The translations under genes were made by a program, and so were the position numbers. 64,000 bases of DNA, taken from positions 1,317,501-1,381,500 of the forward strand of contig WUJK01000011.1 in assembly GCA_011317545.1 (NCBI GenBank). The letters run 5' to 3'. The DNA is from Coniella vitis. Lineage: Eukaryota > Ascomycota > Sordariomycetes > Diaporthales > Schizoparmaceae. The notes under the pieces are model-generated. The model made no database searches and was not told where the DNA came from. It saw only the letters and a program-made list of their open reading frames with translations. Numbering within the stretch: position 1 is the first letter of the stretch; every line of letters begins with the position of its first letter. Shown in pieces: positions 44,251 through 57,093 of the stretch.

Positions 44251-45021
44251 GGCTCGGCACTGCTGAGGTGTGTGAAGGGTTTGAACTTTAGCAGCGGCTA
44301 TGTCCTGCAAGCTGAGAACTGGGTGCCGTGGCAAGAATCATTCTTCTGCTCGAGCGTGATTGTCGTTTCGAGATTGTGGGGAGAAAATCAAAAATGAATT
44401 AGGATGGCAAGAGGAGTACATGAAAGAGACAACCGGGCAACGTCAAGTTTTGCAAGCACAAGGTGTCAAGATTCCCAACACTGCCTATAGTACATGGGTT
44501 CGAAAGAACAGTTTAGTATTACCGCTCGCGGCCAAATGACTGAAAAACAAGTATGAATTCCACCGTGAATGTAACCATGTCTTGCCAATGCTAGACTCAA
44601 ATCTTTTGTTGGCCGCTTTTATCCGCAACAAATTCCTCGAGAACGGGGCGAGGGTTCTATCCCGGTTCAATAGGCATAGAACTGGACACTCTAGGACTGG
44701 GAGTAACAATGGTTGCTGATCTCTTAGCCAGGAAAATGTATAGGCCCTTCACCTTCGCTTGCCCCCAGTGTGGGTAGTTGTACAACAAAAAGCATTTCCA
44801 TGCTGTTGGTCGTGTCGCGTTACAGTGTCACAAATGGGAAGCAGGTAACGTTATAGCATCCTCGATGCCAAAATTCGCAGTGTCCAAGTGATCTGTATCC
44901 GAACACGGTGGAATGGTGGATAATGTTCCTCTCATTCATCTACTCCAGCCTCTCAACCAGATCTTGCGAGCATCATTCAGCTCCCGTACGCCAGCTCTGT
45001 GGTCCTGTTTTACATAACACT
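44251..45021. other. Intergenic region, tail to tail
   Basis: A 770-base spacer between two convergent genes. Nothing recognisable is seen. Confidence 0.6.
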
Positions 45022-46444
45022 TCACCGCCTCGTCGGCAGAGTCATCATGGCTTTCTGCTTCTCCCGGATCTTGGCCCAGGCGTAGACAATGCCACTAATG
45101 AAGCCCAAAAAGATGGCCGTCACACTCCCAAACGTAATCGGGGCGTCGAAAAACACGAGTCCGCTGATGGCAATCGGGAGCTTGTTGAGCGCGCCCACCA
45201 TTGAGTAAGTCGTGGACGAAGTCACACGCTGGCACCAGGTCGAGGCGTACGAGATGAAGATGGCGCCAGCACCCGAGTAAATCATGCCAATTATCAAGCT
45301 GCGGCGCGTGTCCTCGGGGAAGTTGCGGGCGAAGTTCTCGGCGGACCAGTCTTCCACGAGCAAGGAGCCGAGAATCAAGACTGGGATGCTGAGAAGGTTG
45401 CTGTAATATGTGGCTGTGGAAGCAAACAGGGAGCTTGGGGTTAGCCAATCACAGAACCTTGGATCAAGATCTTATTTGTAGTTATCACAGGGATAGTTCA
45501 GTGCGTCTTACCATCCCAATCTCTCGTCTGAAGCTTCTTCATGACTCTGCCTTTCCCCAGCACATAGGCAGCTGCGCAAAACACGTTGGCAAACATCCAT
45601 GCGTATCCTGCGTTGAGCGTCTTGAGCGCGTTGGACGTGTCGTCCGGGTGGCTGTCTGCGCCAAGCGTGGCCTGGATGTCCGCCCAAGCGGCCACGACTG
45701 AGCTGAAGACCATGAGACCAAAGGACAGCAGTACCAGAGGCATGACGCGGCCACCGGACAGCAGCACCTCTCCGTAGGCGATGACGATGATGGTCAGGTT
45801 CTTGAAGATGGTGAAGACGGGCACAGATAGGAACTGCAGCGCCTTGCCACCTGTGTAGATTTGCGCCACGAGGAGGACAGCGATGGGAGACCCTGGACTG
45901 TAGGGTTAGCTGAGCTACTCGTCGATCGTATCCTTGACGAGCTTTGCACAAGGGGGCCATTCAAAACATACATTGCTTTGCATTGTCAACATTGAACTTC
46001 TCGAGACTGAGGAAGCCTAGCTGCTGGCAGATGAGGATTGCAATTATGCAGACAATTGACTGTCACACAACTTTAGCCTTGGGTTTTCCAGTTCTTTTTC
46101 ACAATCTTCTGCCTCTCCACGGCGGGACACCTGGACGTGCACCGCGCTCGCCACCGCAAATAACTCACCTGGATGGCCAAGTAAAGGAACATCAGGTTCC
46201 AGTCCGAGCCTGACACAACAAACTTGTTGACGACAGTCATGGAGATGGAAGCCAAGCAGTACCCGAGGATCGAGGCAGTGGGATTATTGGCCAGCGCCGC
46301 CAACGCGCCGCCACCCGTCTGCTGCTGGTGCTGGTGGGCACCATGAGGCGCTCGTGGCTTGTGGTCGCCATTCAACTGCTCCAGCTCATGCTCCTCCCCG
46401 TCTGCCAGATCGACGACATAGTCGTCATCTTTCTTGCTCGGCAT
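45022..46444 (-). CDS. GDP-mannose (nucleotide-sugar) transporter, Vrg4/Gmt type
   Basis: Four exons, 46169-46444, 45972-46059, 45512-45892 and 45022-45413 (378 aa), in phase. In exon 3 the second AG (TCCAG before 45892) is used because it gives A-K-Q-W-S-P-I; the first AG breaks frame. About ten membrane segments. The GDP-mannose motif G-A-L-N-K-L-P is present (exon 4) and T-Y-Y-S-N-L-L-S-I-P-V-L stands where Vrg4 has the F-Y-N-N motif. The protein moves GDP-mannose into the Golgi lumen in exchange for GMP for mannan and glycoprotein synthesis. Its N-terminus has a hydrophilic His/Gln-rich extension. The F-Y-N-N to Y-Y-S-N change may affect nucleotide choice. Confidence 0.92.
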
Positions 46445-48601
46445 GGTCGACTCAACGGCACTACGCGTCACGTGCTTGGCTTTGCCAGACAAGCTACCGT
46501 AGCTGGTGCAGCGGAGCACGCGACACGACGATCCAATGGAGCTCTGGCCTGTTCTGGCGCTGTACTCTGCACTGGACAGAGAGACTCGTTCGGTGTGCGT
46601 GCTGTTGATGAAGCAGAGATGGGTCAGACCCTCAAGGAGCAGGATTGCAGTCCTTTACGCAGATGCAAACTCGACTTTGGCAAAGGAGAGGCGGAAAAAA
46701 AAAAAAAAGGGGGGGGGGTTCAGTTGATGATGGTCAAAATGAGCAGCGCGACTAATGCGACATGGGAATCAATTTGGGAGCATTACGTGTCGAGCTCATG
46801 CATGGTTTTGCAGCAGGGAGGATGGCTCGGGCGCCTTTTACTATGTATTTGTGGCACCCGAGCCACTATAAAAGGTACATAATGAGGCATAGAGCCGGTG
46901 CTGTGTGGAATGTAGATCTTCTGCACCACGGCCCCGTATTCTGGCAGGGCATCTGCCACTGCCGCTTACTTTACCATGTAAACAGCCCCCACAGCCAGAC
47001 TGCCGCTGAGAGTGCTTTACATAGTGATGGCAAGCAAGCGGCTGGTGTTTGCTATAATATGCATGCTCGATTTGGACCCCTGCATAATACAAAAGCCTGT
47101 CCCTTTGCATTGCAAAGCCTCAATACTTTGAGTAGCGACCCGCAAGTGTTGCGCTTGGTATTAGCATACGCTGCTTAGTTGGAAGAGACAGCTCGGGACA
47201 TGGACAGCCGGACGGAGGGGAAAAGAAGAAGAAAAGAAGATGATGACCAAAAGAGAGAACAACCGAAATCAAAACAAGAACTTCACGAACACTACCAACC
47301 TTTTGATCAACGCGCCGTCCACTTATAAAGCCCAAGTAGACAGTACTATGTATCCATCCCGCTTATATAATCCCAACTTCGCCTGCAGCCAACCGCCGGC
47401 TATCGCAGACGCACAGTATGAGCCGCGCAAATTGCCCAGACTGCCCTTTTTCTCAAGCCACAAGCCTTGGCAAACATCCAACACTTACCAAGAAAGGAAA
47501 CAACCACCAATGCGTGTTACTGTGAAAGACAGCCTTTGGACAGATGCGGACTCCGTCCCGCGCGTAAGGACCATGTACAAAGTAAAGCGTGTCTGTGCTC
47601 AGCTGGTGGCGTGGATCAAAGCACGACAGCAATCATCTAGAACTTTTCAGCCGTCGTGTGAGGACTCGCCAGGTAGCAGGGGAAGAACTGGATGAGAGGG
47701 CGCAGCCCTTCCAGGTGTCCAGAGTTGATAGACCATAGGAGTAGAAGATCCTGTACACCCGCAAACAAGGGGCCAAGGCAGCTGGGAGCCATGGCTATAG
47801 CATCTCCTGCCCAGCGCCTGGGCAGCAATTCCACGTGGGAAGGTGGTCTCCCTCAGATGTTCAGCTGCCAGGTACTCGGCGGTCTAGACTCTTTTTGAAG
47901 GACCAGAAAATATGCATAAACGCAAAATACTAGGACTATACCATGCTAGGTCGCGTGCGACTACCAGATAGACGGTGCTAGGAATCTGTCACCTCGCTTT
48001 GGAGCCAATCAATCCCTTTCCCAGCGAGAAGGAATCAGCACCCTACCGGAGCAGAACCCGCCCGGGCCACTTTTGCAGAGCTTATAAGCGCCACCGGAAA
48101 AGGTTAACAAGAGATCGTGAGACCCCATTGTTCCAGGCCGGCAGACGACCAGGCCTAGGGAAGCAAGAAACAAAGAGACATGGGTGTGCCACACAACCAG
48201 CTCTGCCCAGGCCTTGGTGGCGTCTGCCATATCCTTCGGGTGCAGATTGCCCCGCTGCACATGGCGACAGACGTGGCTGGCGCATCTTGGTCCGCGATGG
48301 AGTCGCCTTCTCTAGCCTATTGCACGGTTTTGGGCCCAGATAGGGCTGGCCGGCAAGATATACAGACCCGATCAGTCCAATGGCCTCAGAGTCTCGAGTG
48401 TATCCACCCGTACTTGTGCTAGCTTCCTGGGGGCACGAGCGGACAGCCTAGACTGAATCTAACTGTATGCGTCGCCGACTTGGTGACATGCTTTCAGCTC
48501 GTCAACCATGGTGCGTTCGTGGCTTGCGCAGAATGGAGTTGAGAGGAGCCTTCTCCTCAAAAGTCCAGCGCACGAGACCTCCAGGCCTCCAGGTGTAACC
48601 A
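46445..48601. other. Gene-poor region with one possible small frame
   Basis: About 2.1 kb. An ATG at 47349 starts a 115-codon plus-strand frame (M-Y-P-S-R-L-Y-N-P-N) ending at 47695, with no domain and uncertain reality. A poly-A/poly-G tract lies at 46696-46719. No other feature is seen. Confidence 0.4.
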
Positions 48602-51113
48602 ATGTCCAAGCGGTATAAGGACCAGGGCTCTTCGCCGCAGAGACGAACCTCTGGGTTGCGAGGAAGAACATCTGCCTCCCCTCTCCAAAGGTCAAACAGC
48701 CCCTCTGGCAGGTCTTCGGAAACGCTAACATCAAAACGAAAGAGGGAAGTCATGGCAGACCGAATCAGCATCGAGGGGGAAAAGACTTCGGCAGGTGTAA
48801 CGACAGCCTCGGTCGACGACAACCCAAAGGACTTGGAGGAAAATGTGCCCCAGCCCAGCAGAGACCTCCTTGCCGCCATCTGGGCCATCATTTGCGGCGT
48901 GGCCCTGCCATGCATCCCCATTCTCGTCGTTTCGGGCGTCCTGATTGGCCTTATCTACCGCTACCGCGTCATTCCTCATCCTGGCTGGCCCGAATTCATA
49001 GTCGCCTCCGCCGCGCACGCCTCGCACAATGTCACCTCCTTGATCACTACGATCAAGAAGGACGGCGGCGATGCGGCATACTATGTCGACTTTCAACCCA
49101 CGAGTATCACCACGATTGCGGGGTGGACAGGCCGCATCATCCCGTATTTGTCGAGTTCCATCATGGCCCTCGTTGCCTTTTATGCTGCCCGACACATTGT
49201 GCTCAAGTCAAAGGATGGCAACCATCAGGACCTTCCGACCCCCAAACAACTGTCCATCCTTATCACCATGCTCGGTGGCGGTGGCATAGGACCCCTCAAG
49301 GATACCGTCATGTATAGGTTCAAGAACAAGGAGAAACTCGTCGCGCCTCTGCCAGCTGTTCTCAGCGCACTGACCTTGATCACACTGACTGGGTAAGAGT
49401 CCACTGCGCAGGGAGAAAAGAAACAACATTTGGCTGTAATTGCTGACACACGCGTCTGAATCTCCCAGGCTGCTGATCCCACTGGTAGACACTTGGTTCG
49501 GCGTGAGCGTGCACAGCGCCACCATCACCCAGTTGTACAATGTGTCCACCAGCGATTACCATTCCTTTGGTGTCCAGCTGCAAACCAGCAACGACACTAC
49601 ACCCAACTGCCTCTTGGGACCCATGACGCCAGCTGAGACGGACGGAAACAATCAGCCATTCGCATGGCCTTGCAACATCGAAATGCCCATTCCCCATCCA
49701 GGTGACCTGTTTCTTTATGGTGGACAAGCAGCGGCGGCAGTACAGCTTGGCTTGGCCAGTAACTACACCTTTGTCAATTATACAGGAGCTGCCAACACAT
49801 CGAGCGCCAAGACGCCCTCGTCCAATCACCCAATCTACTTTGTCGGTGACCAGCGGAGCAGTACGACCGAGGACTTCCGGACGCAGACCATGGGCATGGC
49901 GACCCAGTGCGAGATCATCACGTCCAAATGCTATGACGACAACAATGGGACAGCGTTCAGCTGTCCCGGGGGCTTCGAAGGCGACTTTACCATGTGCGAA
50001 GCAGGAGCATGGCCGCCCAACGGGAGTATCCTCGGGACCGGGCCCTGCAAGGTCGGCATTGGCTTCGCCGCTGACGCGCAGCTCTCTGAGCCCGCAGGCT
50101 TCACGGACATGATTGCCATCAGCGGCACCAGTGCTGGCGAGATTGTCAGGCTGCTACCGCAGAACCCTCAGTACTTTGGCGCATGGTCGATTGGTTTCCC
50201 TGCCTTTGGTGACATGTCCAACCCTCTGACGAGCGACAGTGTCGACATCTTCCCCAACAGCTCGACATATGCAAACTGGTTGTTGAACTGCAGCAGCACT
50301 ATTTACGACGTCGAGTACTCTTGGGTGAACGGAGCACTGCACAACTTTTCGGCTGCGCCGGCCTCGGCAGATTGGGGTGCCTTTTACTCTGCACCTTTTG
50401 CCTGGATGTATGCGGCAGCAGGATTGCAGGCTGCGCAGGTGAATCTTGAACTAGCAGCCTTTGAAGCGTCGTACTCGGCGCAAAACGCCAGCGACATGGC
50501 GGACATTTGGGCTCGCAAATTCTCGTACTACGCCCTGTCGACCTCGCTCGGATCCTTTGAGCCACGCCGCAACAACCTGGAGCAGGCGCGCAACAACACC
50601 ATCACAGTTGCCAGGGTGCCCATTGCGCCGCTATATCTCCTTCTGGGGCTCAAGTGGCTATATGTGGCGGTTGTCGTTTGCCTGGCTGTTGGCGTGTACT
50701 GCTTCACGCACCCGGCGGAAACAGAGGTGGTCAAGGCCCAGCTGAGTGTCAAGGGTCTTGTGGGCGCTCACTTTGACCAGCCCGACCTGATTCACAAGAA
50801 TGTGCTGCAGGAAGTGCAGACGAGGCTGGTTCAGGCCAAAGAGCTGGACGCGAGCAGCGAAGCATCCTCGAAGGCCACGGAAGCCGCTGCTGCTGCATCT
50901 GCTGCAGCTACAGCAGGAGAAGTGTCGTCCGAAGATGCGGAGCACCATCCCAAAGTCGGACTCATCCCAACGCGCGAGGGCACGTGGAAATTTGCGCTTC
51001 TTGTCAACGGAGCATGGCAAAGTGTGAAGCCAATTGTCAAGGATACAGTGCTCCAGGAAGCCAAGGCAGGCAAGCTCGGCGGCCTGGGCAATGATTATGC
51101 AGCGTGGAAGTAG
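48602..51113 (+). CDS. Large fungal multi-pass membrane protein, function unknown
   Basis: Two exons, 48602-49392 and 49469-51113 (811 aa), donor GTAAGA, acceptor CCCAG, joining T-L-T-G-L-L-I-P. The Ser/Arg-rich first 50 residues may be untranslated; ATG 48752 (GTC ATG G) is an alternative start with a better context. Three membrane segments lie in the first 280 residues (I-W-A-I-I-C-G-V-A-L-P, Y-L-S-S-S-I-M-A-L-V-A-F, L-P-A-V-L-S-A-L-T-L-I-T-L-T-G). A large region of about 350 residues with many N-x-S/T sites follows, probably extracellular, then one more segment (Y-L-L-L-G-L-K-W-L-Y-V-A-V-V-V-C) and an Ala-rich cytosolic tail. No named domain is recognised. Confidence 0.8.
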
Positions 51114-51929
51114 GTAGAGGTTCTGTGTAGTCGAATCAACGACGCAGATTGTCGATTTTGAGCGCTGCCGTGGCCTTCATCTAGTCCGCAATCACACTGT
51201 GCTATCAAGTAGGATCAGCTCAAGAATGCCTCGAAACTGCTTGCACCTTGAGTGCCAACCGCGAATTCAATTTTCATGCTGTATATCCTGTCTGTTGGTG
51301 GTTGTGATGGTAATGCCTCGTTGAGATCTTCAGGGCCAAGGCCGGGGGCGACACAGGGCTGTGCCTGACAACATACTTTGAGACAGGGACGAGTTTGTAC
51401 CCAAAGTTCTGCATACTTTAGTAAGCGAAAGGCTCCTTCCGTATGCAAATATTAAGCTTCAGGTATGCCGTCATAGCTCCTAGAGCCGCAGCTCATCCCA
51501 GCAACTTCTGTCGTGCTCGCAAGTACTTCTTCCTTCTCTCGCAAAGCGCGATGTATACGTAAGTGATGAGCCACGGTGATCTCCAATAAACAATTTTTTT
51601 TCTTTTTGATCAGCAGTCTTGACCTATGCATCAAGTATCACGACATCCTGGCTATGGACTGATCACAAACTCTTTTATGACCCAAAAGATGGGGCCTCAG
51701 AGCGGAGTTGTGAATGGACTTGCTCCGTCAGCATCGACTGCTCGTGGTACAAACTACTTCTCGGTCCTTCTACCGCGGCCGCTGCCATTAATAACAGCCT
51801 TCCATTAATAACAGTCTTCCCCTCTCGCCAACCTCCTCTCTTTCCTCTTCCGTGTACCATCTGTCGTAGTCGGGATACCTCAAACTCACAATTGACCATC
51901 AGCCAACAAATACATCCAGCAGTCCAAGC
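51114..51929. other. Intergenic region
   Basis: About 800 bases with only short frames; it includes the promoter of the reductase-like gene. Confidence 0.6.
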
Positions 51930-52833
51930 ATGAGCAAGCACGTCCTCATCCTCGGCGGCCATGGCAAGGTCAGCCAGCTCCTTACGCCCCTCCTGCTTCA
52001 GAAGTCCTGGTCCGTCACCAGCGTAATCCGCACCGAGGAGCAGGTCCCCGCCATCAAGAAATTGGGCGAGAGCCAGCAACAGGGCAAGCTCAACGTCTTG
52101 GTCCGCAGCATCGAAGAGGTCGAGTCCGAGTCCCAGGCCAAGAGCATCCTGGACGAGGTCAAGCCAGACTATGTTGTCTGGAGTGCCGGTGCTGGTGGTC
52201 GCGGTGGTCCGGAAAGGGTACGTCCACTCTTTGATCCGTTGTTGCTCCATCGACTCTTTTCAGAGTTTCCGCTGTTAGCCCTCCACAACAGCACATGTAC
52301 AGCGACTGACGAACCTTTGACCATTGCAGACCTACAAAATTGACCGCGACGCTGCCATCCACTTTATCCGCGCCTCGGCCGCGACCCCATCCATTACCCG
52401 CTTCCTCATGGTCTCGTACATTGCCTCGCGCCGCAACAAGCCACGCTGGTGGGACGACGACGCATGGGCCGGCGCCCTCGAGGTCAATAACAAGATCCTG
52501 CCACACTACTACCAGGCCAAGATTGCTGCAGACGAGGTCCTGTACCAGGAGTCGGCGAAGAGAGGCAAGGAGTTTATCGGCATCAACCTGCGCCCGGGAA
52601 CGCTGACAACAGACCCTGCGGGTGGCGTCGAGCTGGGCAAGACAAAATCAAGCAGAGGCAAGAGCAGTAGAGAGGGCGTTGCCCAGGTGGCTGCCAAATT
52701 GCTCGAGGTCGAGGGCATCAAGAACAGCTGGATTGACATGCTGGACGGCGAGGAGGAAGTGGGCGCTGCTGTGGAGAGGGTGGTCAGGGAGGGTGTAGAT
52801 GCTGCTGAGGACGAGGATATCTACCAAAAGTGA
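51930..52833 (+). CDS. NAD(P)-binding Rossmann (atypical SDR) protein
   Basis: Two exons, 51930-52217 and 52330-52833 (263 aa), donor GTACGT, acceptor TGCAG, phase 0. The N-terminal strand-turn-helix V-L-I-L-G-G-H-G-K-V-S is the nucleotide-binding loop (residues 5-15) of the atypical SDR family (NmrA/HSCARG or YwnB-like). Y-V-V-W-S-A-G-A-G-G (about 80-90) and F-L-M-V-S-Y-I-A-S fit its later strands, and N-L-R-P-G-T-L-T its conserved C-terminal block. The catalytic Y-x-x-x-K of classical SDRs is replaced by Y-Y-Q-A-K. Such proteins act as small reductases or NAD(P)H sensors. Confidence 0.85.
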
Positions 52834-53208
52834 GGGCAGTTGAACCCTAGGAACGTGTAGCTAGGGAGACAGTGCAGTATGCTACAACTACTTCGATTGG
52901 ATTGTAGTTGAGTCATGCAACGTACCCAAACTGCGAGAAGTAACTACCTAGGTACGCTGAAACGTCATGATAAGACCAAAACAGCGGTTTTCGAAAGGGA
53001 CCGTAAATATCAGTTTACCAGGATGCACCAGTATGAGCCTTCAATGCACAAACAGTCCTTTTCATATACAATTATTAAACAAGAGTTAAATTTGGGGGTA
53101 TCACTAATGCTGTTTGACCATCTTTCTTTCGTCTTCCAAGCGCCAAGGTATATGTGTAACAAAGGTATCCTGGGTCCCATATTCTATGTGAATGGAAATA
53201 ATTAAGCA
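52834..53208. other. Intergenic spacer, tail to tail
   Basis: A 375-base spacer between two convergent stops. No feature is seen. Confidence 0.6.
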
Positions 53209-55259
53209 TTAAGGTTTGGCGACATGCTCGCCCGTGTGATCTCCAGCGCTGGCCGGTCCTTGCTCCGTTGCATGACCAGAGCCGGACGCGACGGGTTTCC
53301 CTCCTGTCTCATCGGCTCCAGCCGCTTCGCTTTCCTGCAAGGCGCGGGGCGGGAGAGGTAGAGCGCCTTGCTCGGGCGCCTTGCCCTTGTCGACGCTTGC
53401 AGCTGCTGCTGGCCCTGCCTCTGATGTTTCTGGAGCAGAAGAAGCTCCAGACATCTCAGGCGCAGCCGTCGGTGCCGAAGGCTCGCGAGCTGCCAGGACA
53501 GGCACATTAGCAGCTTCACCCTGGTCGTTGCTGGACTCGGACTTGGCAGCTCCCGGCGGCGCCGCCGCCGCCGCCGCAGCCGCAGCAGCCTGCTTCTTGG
53601 CGCGTCTTCTCCAAAAGAAGAAGGCGGTGAACCCGGTAATCAAGAACAAGGCAGCAATGCCGATACTCAGGCCGAGGATGGCGCCCAAGGACAAGACGCC
53701 CCCAAGGCCAGTGCTGCTGTTGTCGCCATCTCCTGACCCGGTAGATGCCAAGTTGGTCGTGCAGTATGAGTAGATACATTCCACCGAGGCCGACGGCACC
53801 GTGGCACCGTAGCTTGCGAACGGGACAATGGTGCTCGTGGCGGTGGCGTCAAAATTGACGGGAGCCACGGCGACTTCGTAGTTGGCGAGATCGAACACGC
53901 TGTACGTGCGACGCAGGAGAGAACTGCCTAGGTTGTAGTAATAGCCCTCATAGGTACTGTTCTGAATGCCGAAAAGGCACGTGCTGGAAAAGTCCGAGCT
54001 ATTGTCGGTGCTTGATGATCCGTAATCATAGTGCTCGACGCTTGACAGATTCACCTCGCTGATGGGCAGGACAAGATCTGACATGTATACCGAGAGGATG
54101 GGGGCCAGAGAGTCTTGCGCGCCCAGTTGGAAGGTGAACACGGTCGTGTTGTCCGAAGCAGCACTGCAATCGATGACGGCGACGTCGTAGTAGCTACTGT
54201 AGGTGGCGTTGGCCAAGGACCAGATCTGGCTTGCCACATCGCTAGGCACGGTCGACACTGTCTCGGAAGGACTGTAAAGAGCTTCAAACAGATAGCCGTC
54301 AAAGCCTTCGGACGAGTAGTAGTCATCGTCATCATCTGTGGCTGTGATGGGGACGAGTCCATCGCTGGTGCTGGTCGAGCCATTGATGCTTGCCACGCGA
54401 ACGGACGGCAGGTAGTATGAGTACTGGGCAGCAAGACGTGTGAGTCTGCCCTCAAACTTGGACGTGTCGATGGCGCCAAAGAGCAGACTTCCGGAACTCG
54501 CCGCTGCATCGTCAACCCACATGGAATATGCGGTGCTGTTAATAAGCCCCTGATCCAATAGACGGTTGGGCAGGTTGTCGTAGGTGCTGTCATTGTATCC
54601 AATGCCTAGGACACCCATATAAGTGGCGCCATAGGTATAGTAGCTGTCAGTGTCGTTGACGAGACCCATGGTGAGGTTCGTGACCGTCGAGCCCCCGATA
54701 GCGAGCACATCGCTCATGTAAGCGCCATATACAACGTCGCCGCCATTGGTAGTTCCGCTGAAAGAATAACTGTACTCGTACTCGTCCCCCTGATCGACCG
54801 GGACAAAGCTGCTCGAGTTACCGGGACTAACTGTACAACCTAGTTAGCAACCTACCACCAGTATGCGGCCCCCTATCGCAAAATGTACTCACATGTGCCC
54901 CACACGCAGTATTCTATGGTGGTGGTGACGTCGTCGTACTCGAGCTCCCCTTCTGCATTGTACGTGAAATTGTAAATCTCTTCAGTGCAATAGTCGGAGC
55001 GCGCATCGATGACCCATGTGTCGGAGGCCAGGGGCAAGATCTGGAGGGACATAGACTGTCCAGGTGTGCCAACGGTGACATTGGCGACATATGTAGCGTC
55101 CTGTAAGGAGAGACCAGAGGTGAGCGAGCGACGCTGCGAGCCAGCGGTGGCACTGCGGCTGGACACGGGGGTCTTTTGCTTGACGAAAGGAATGTGAACG
55201 GCAGCGCTGGCCAGCTGGACCAGAGCACCACCGAGCACCCAGCTGCTGGCAGGCTTCAT
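53209..55259 (-). CDS. Membrane-anchored aspartyl-protease homologue lacking both catalytic Asp
   Basis: Two exons, 54893-55259 and 53209-54830 (662 aa), donor GTGAGT, acceptor TACAG. It has a signal peptide (residues 1-20), then the pepsin (A1) fold: Y-V-A-N-V-T-V-G-T-P-G-Q, G-V-L-G-I-G-Y, and G-S-L-L-F-G-A-I-D-T-S-K-F-E-G. The first active-site D-T-G is replaced by L-P-L (75-77, before A-S-D-T-W-V) and the second D-S-G by S-P-S (309-311, A-L-Y-S-P-S-E-T-V). Hydrolysis therefore looks impossible. Near residue 505-535 a membrane segment precedes W-R-R-R-A-K-K and a poly-Ala, Pro/Glu-rich cytosolic tail. It may be a cell-surface sensor, binding protein or wall protein. Many N-glycosylation sites. 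Confidence 0.87.
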
Positions 55260-57093
55260 GGCGTTGTCGAGGCTGGTGACGAGAAGGAGGAGGCACTCTG
55301 GGCCCAAATGGACAGCAGCAATAACAACAACAGCAACAACAACAACAATAGACAGAGATTATCTGTGCAGAAGATGCCAGGGCCGCCACGGCGTTGCTTT
55401 AAAAGACCCTGCTGCAGCCTCAGAGCCGGCGCCAAGCCATATCAGGGGCATCGTGGGGTGTGCCTTGGGGGCTGTGAGCGGCCTTTTGGGGAGAGGCAGG
55501 ACCCCCGTCTCCATTGTGAGATTTTTGACGATATTTCCCACGCCAGGCAGAGTCATGCAATATAAGATGGCGTCTCTGGTGATTGCAGCAAAAGAACCCC
55601 GTGGATCAGGTGTGCCCCTCTTGGCGCTGACGCCAAGGAGCCCAATCTGGATTAAGCTTGATGGTGATAGGCTCAGGCTCAGGGCTTAGGCCTAGCGAGA
55701 TGATGCTGCACCCTGCAGGCTCGAGGTTCTGCTGTTCCATTTTGGGATTCGGGACGACAGACCACGGCGAGGTTGATTTGCGCGAGGCAGAAGGGGCACC
55801 GCTAGCACCACGGCGGGCTTAGCGGGCTAGGCAGCGGCCCGCGACACGAGAATCCAAGGCAAGGGTGCACTTAGAGCAAAAGCAGTAGTGGGGCAAGTGT
55901 TGGATTATACAAGTAAGCGGTAGCCGATTCGGGCTGTTGAGTACGTACTGCCGAGTTCCAATCACCTGATTGGCTGGTCTAGCGTGGCATGACAGTCACA
56001 ATCGACGCGTGACATAAAGTACCCAGGTACCGCATAGTTCACTGAAAAACACCAAATGGATTCGCCCAAAACAATGACTCTCTTGGACCGATCCGCCCAC
56101 TTACTATGTCTTCATGCCAAGTCACCGCCGCGGTTTCACCATTCTGTCCTACTGCATGTCCATATCCATGATCAAAGCCTGGATATCCACGGCGTGCACT
56201 TCCCTGGGGCCTGTCTGCTCGGCCTGTTCGGCCAGGCTTGCTCTGTATCGCTCTGCTACCAGCAGGCGTCATGGCCACGCATGGCTCTCTGGGAGTCCTG
56301 GAGTACAGACAGTCAACCTATCACCGACACGCAACTCTTCTTGGTGCACGTGACTAGTGATGACCTCTTGCTCGACGGCTAACAAGGCTCGACGGCGTGG
56401 GCCGTGGCTATTGCGCTGGTCGGCTAAGGGTACATCCTCGGATGCAGCGCCACTACCAGACTATATTGTTGACATGCCCAAGTGCGCCAGGATGTAAGCG
56501 TGACTAGTTCTCGCTAACGGTAGTTGAAGATGATATGGTAATAGCTGATGGTCGAGCAGGTCTTTCTGCGCCGTTTGCGCCGTCTACCCCAGCCATATTC
56601 CGTATACTTCGACATTTCTTACTTCAATCCGTCATACAAGGACATTGTCGATATCATCAACCTCGTTTATGCCTTTCTCTTGACAACGTTTGTCATAGGA
56701 CTTGCGAATTGGTTTGTGCTTGCGATGTAGTTGGCGCTGAAGCGGACGCGGCTGTGTCTATGCCACTCATTTGTCAGGCTCGGCCTATTTCAGCCAATCC
56801 GGACAGTTGCTACTTACGACATCGCGGGATTCCGCCGTCTCGCTTGGCGCGCGCGGCGTTATCCTGCTGCTTAGTCCGCTTATACCGGACATCTCAGTCA
56901 GAACACATCCCCTATCCTCGTGCTTGACCACATGGTCTCTTGCGTCGTCCGTTCTCAATGCAATTTGCAGATTACTCTCTCAGACGGCGCTAGACTTCTC
57001 AATCGCCGACATCATTACAAAAGAAAGAAAGAAGGACCGCAGCTATTGTTTGTCCGACAAAGCTTGACACTCGCGCGGCGCCGCGGATAAAGC
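55260..57093. other. Intergenic region with one possible small membrane protein frame
   Basis: About 1.8 kb between divergent genes. An ATG at 56548 opens a 60-codon frame ending at 56730 with a hydrophobic C-terminal half (D-I-I-N-L-V-Y-A-F-L-L-T-T-F-V-I-G-L-A). It may be a small protein or an orphan exon; support is weak. CAA/AAC repeats lie near 55317-55350, inside the leader of the protease homologue. Confidence 0.35.

Noticed and set aside
52915..53205. A 96-codon plus-strand frame in the spacer
   Set aside because: Low-GC codons, no motif, lies in a 375-base tail-to-tail spacer.
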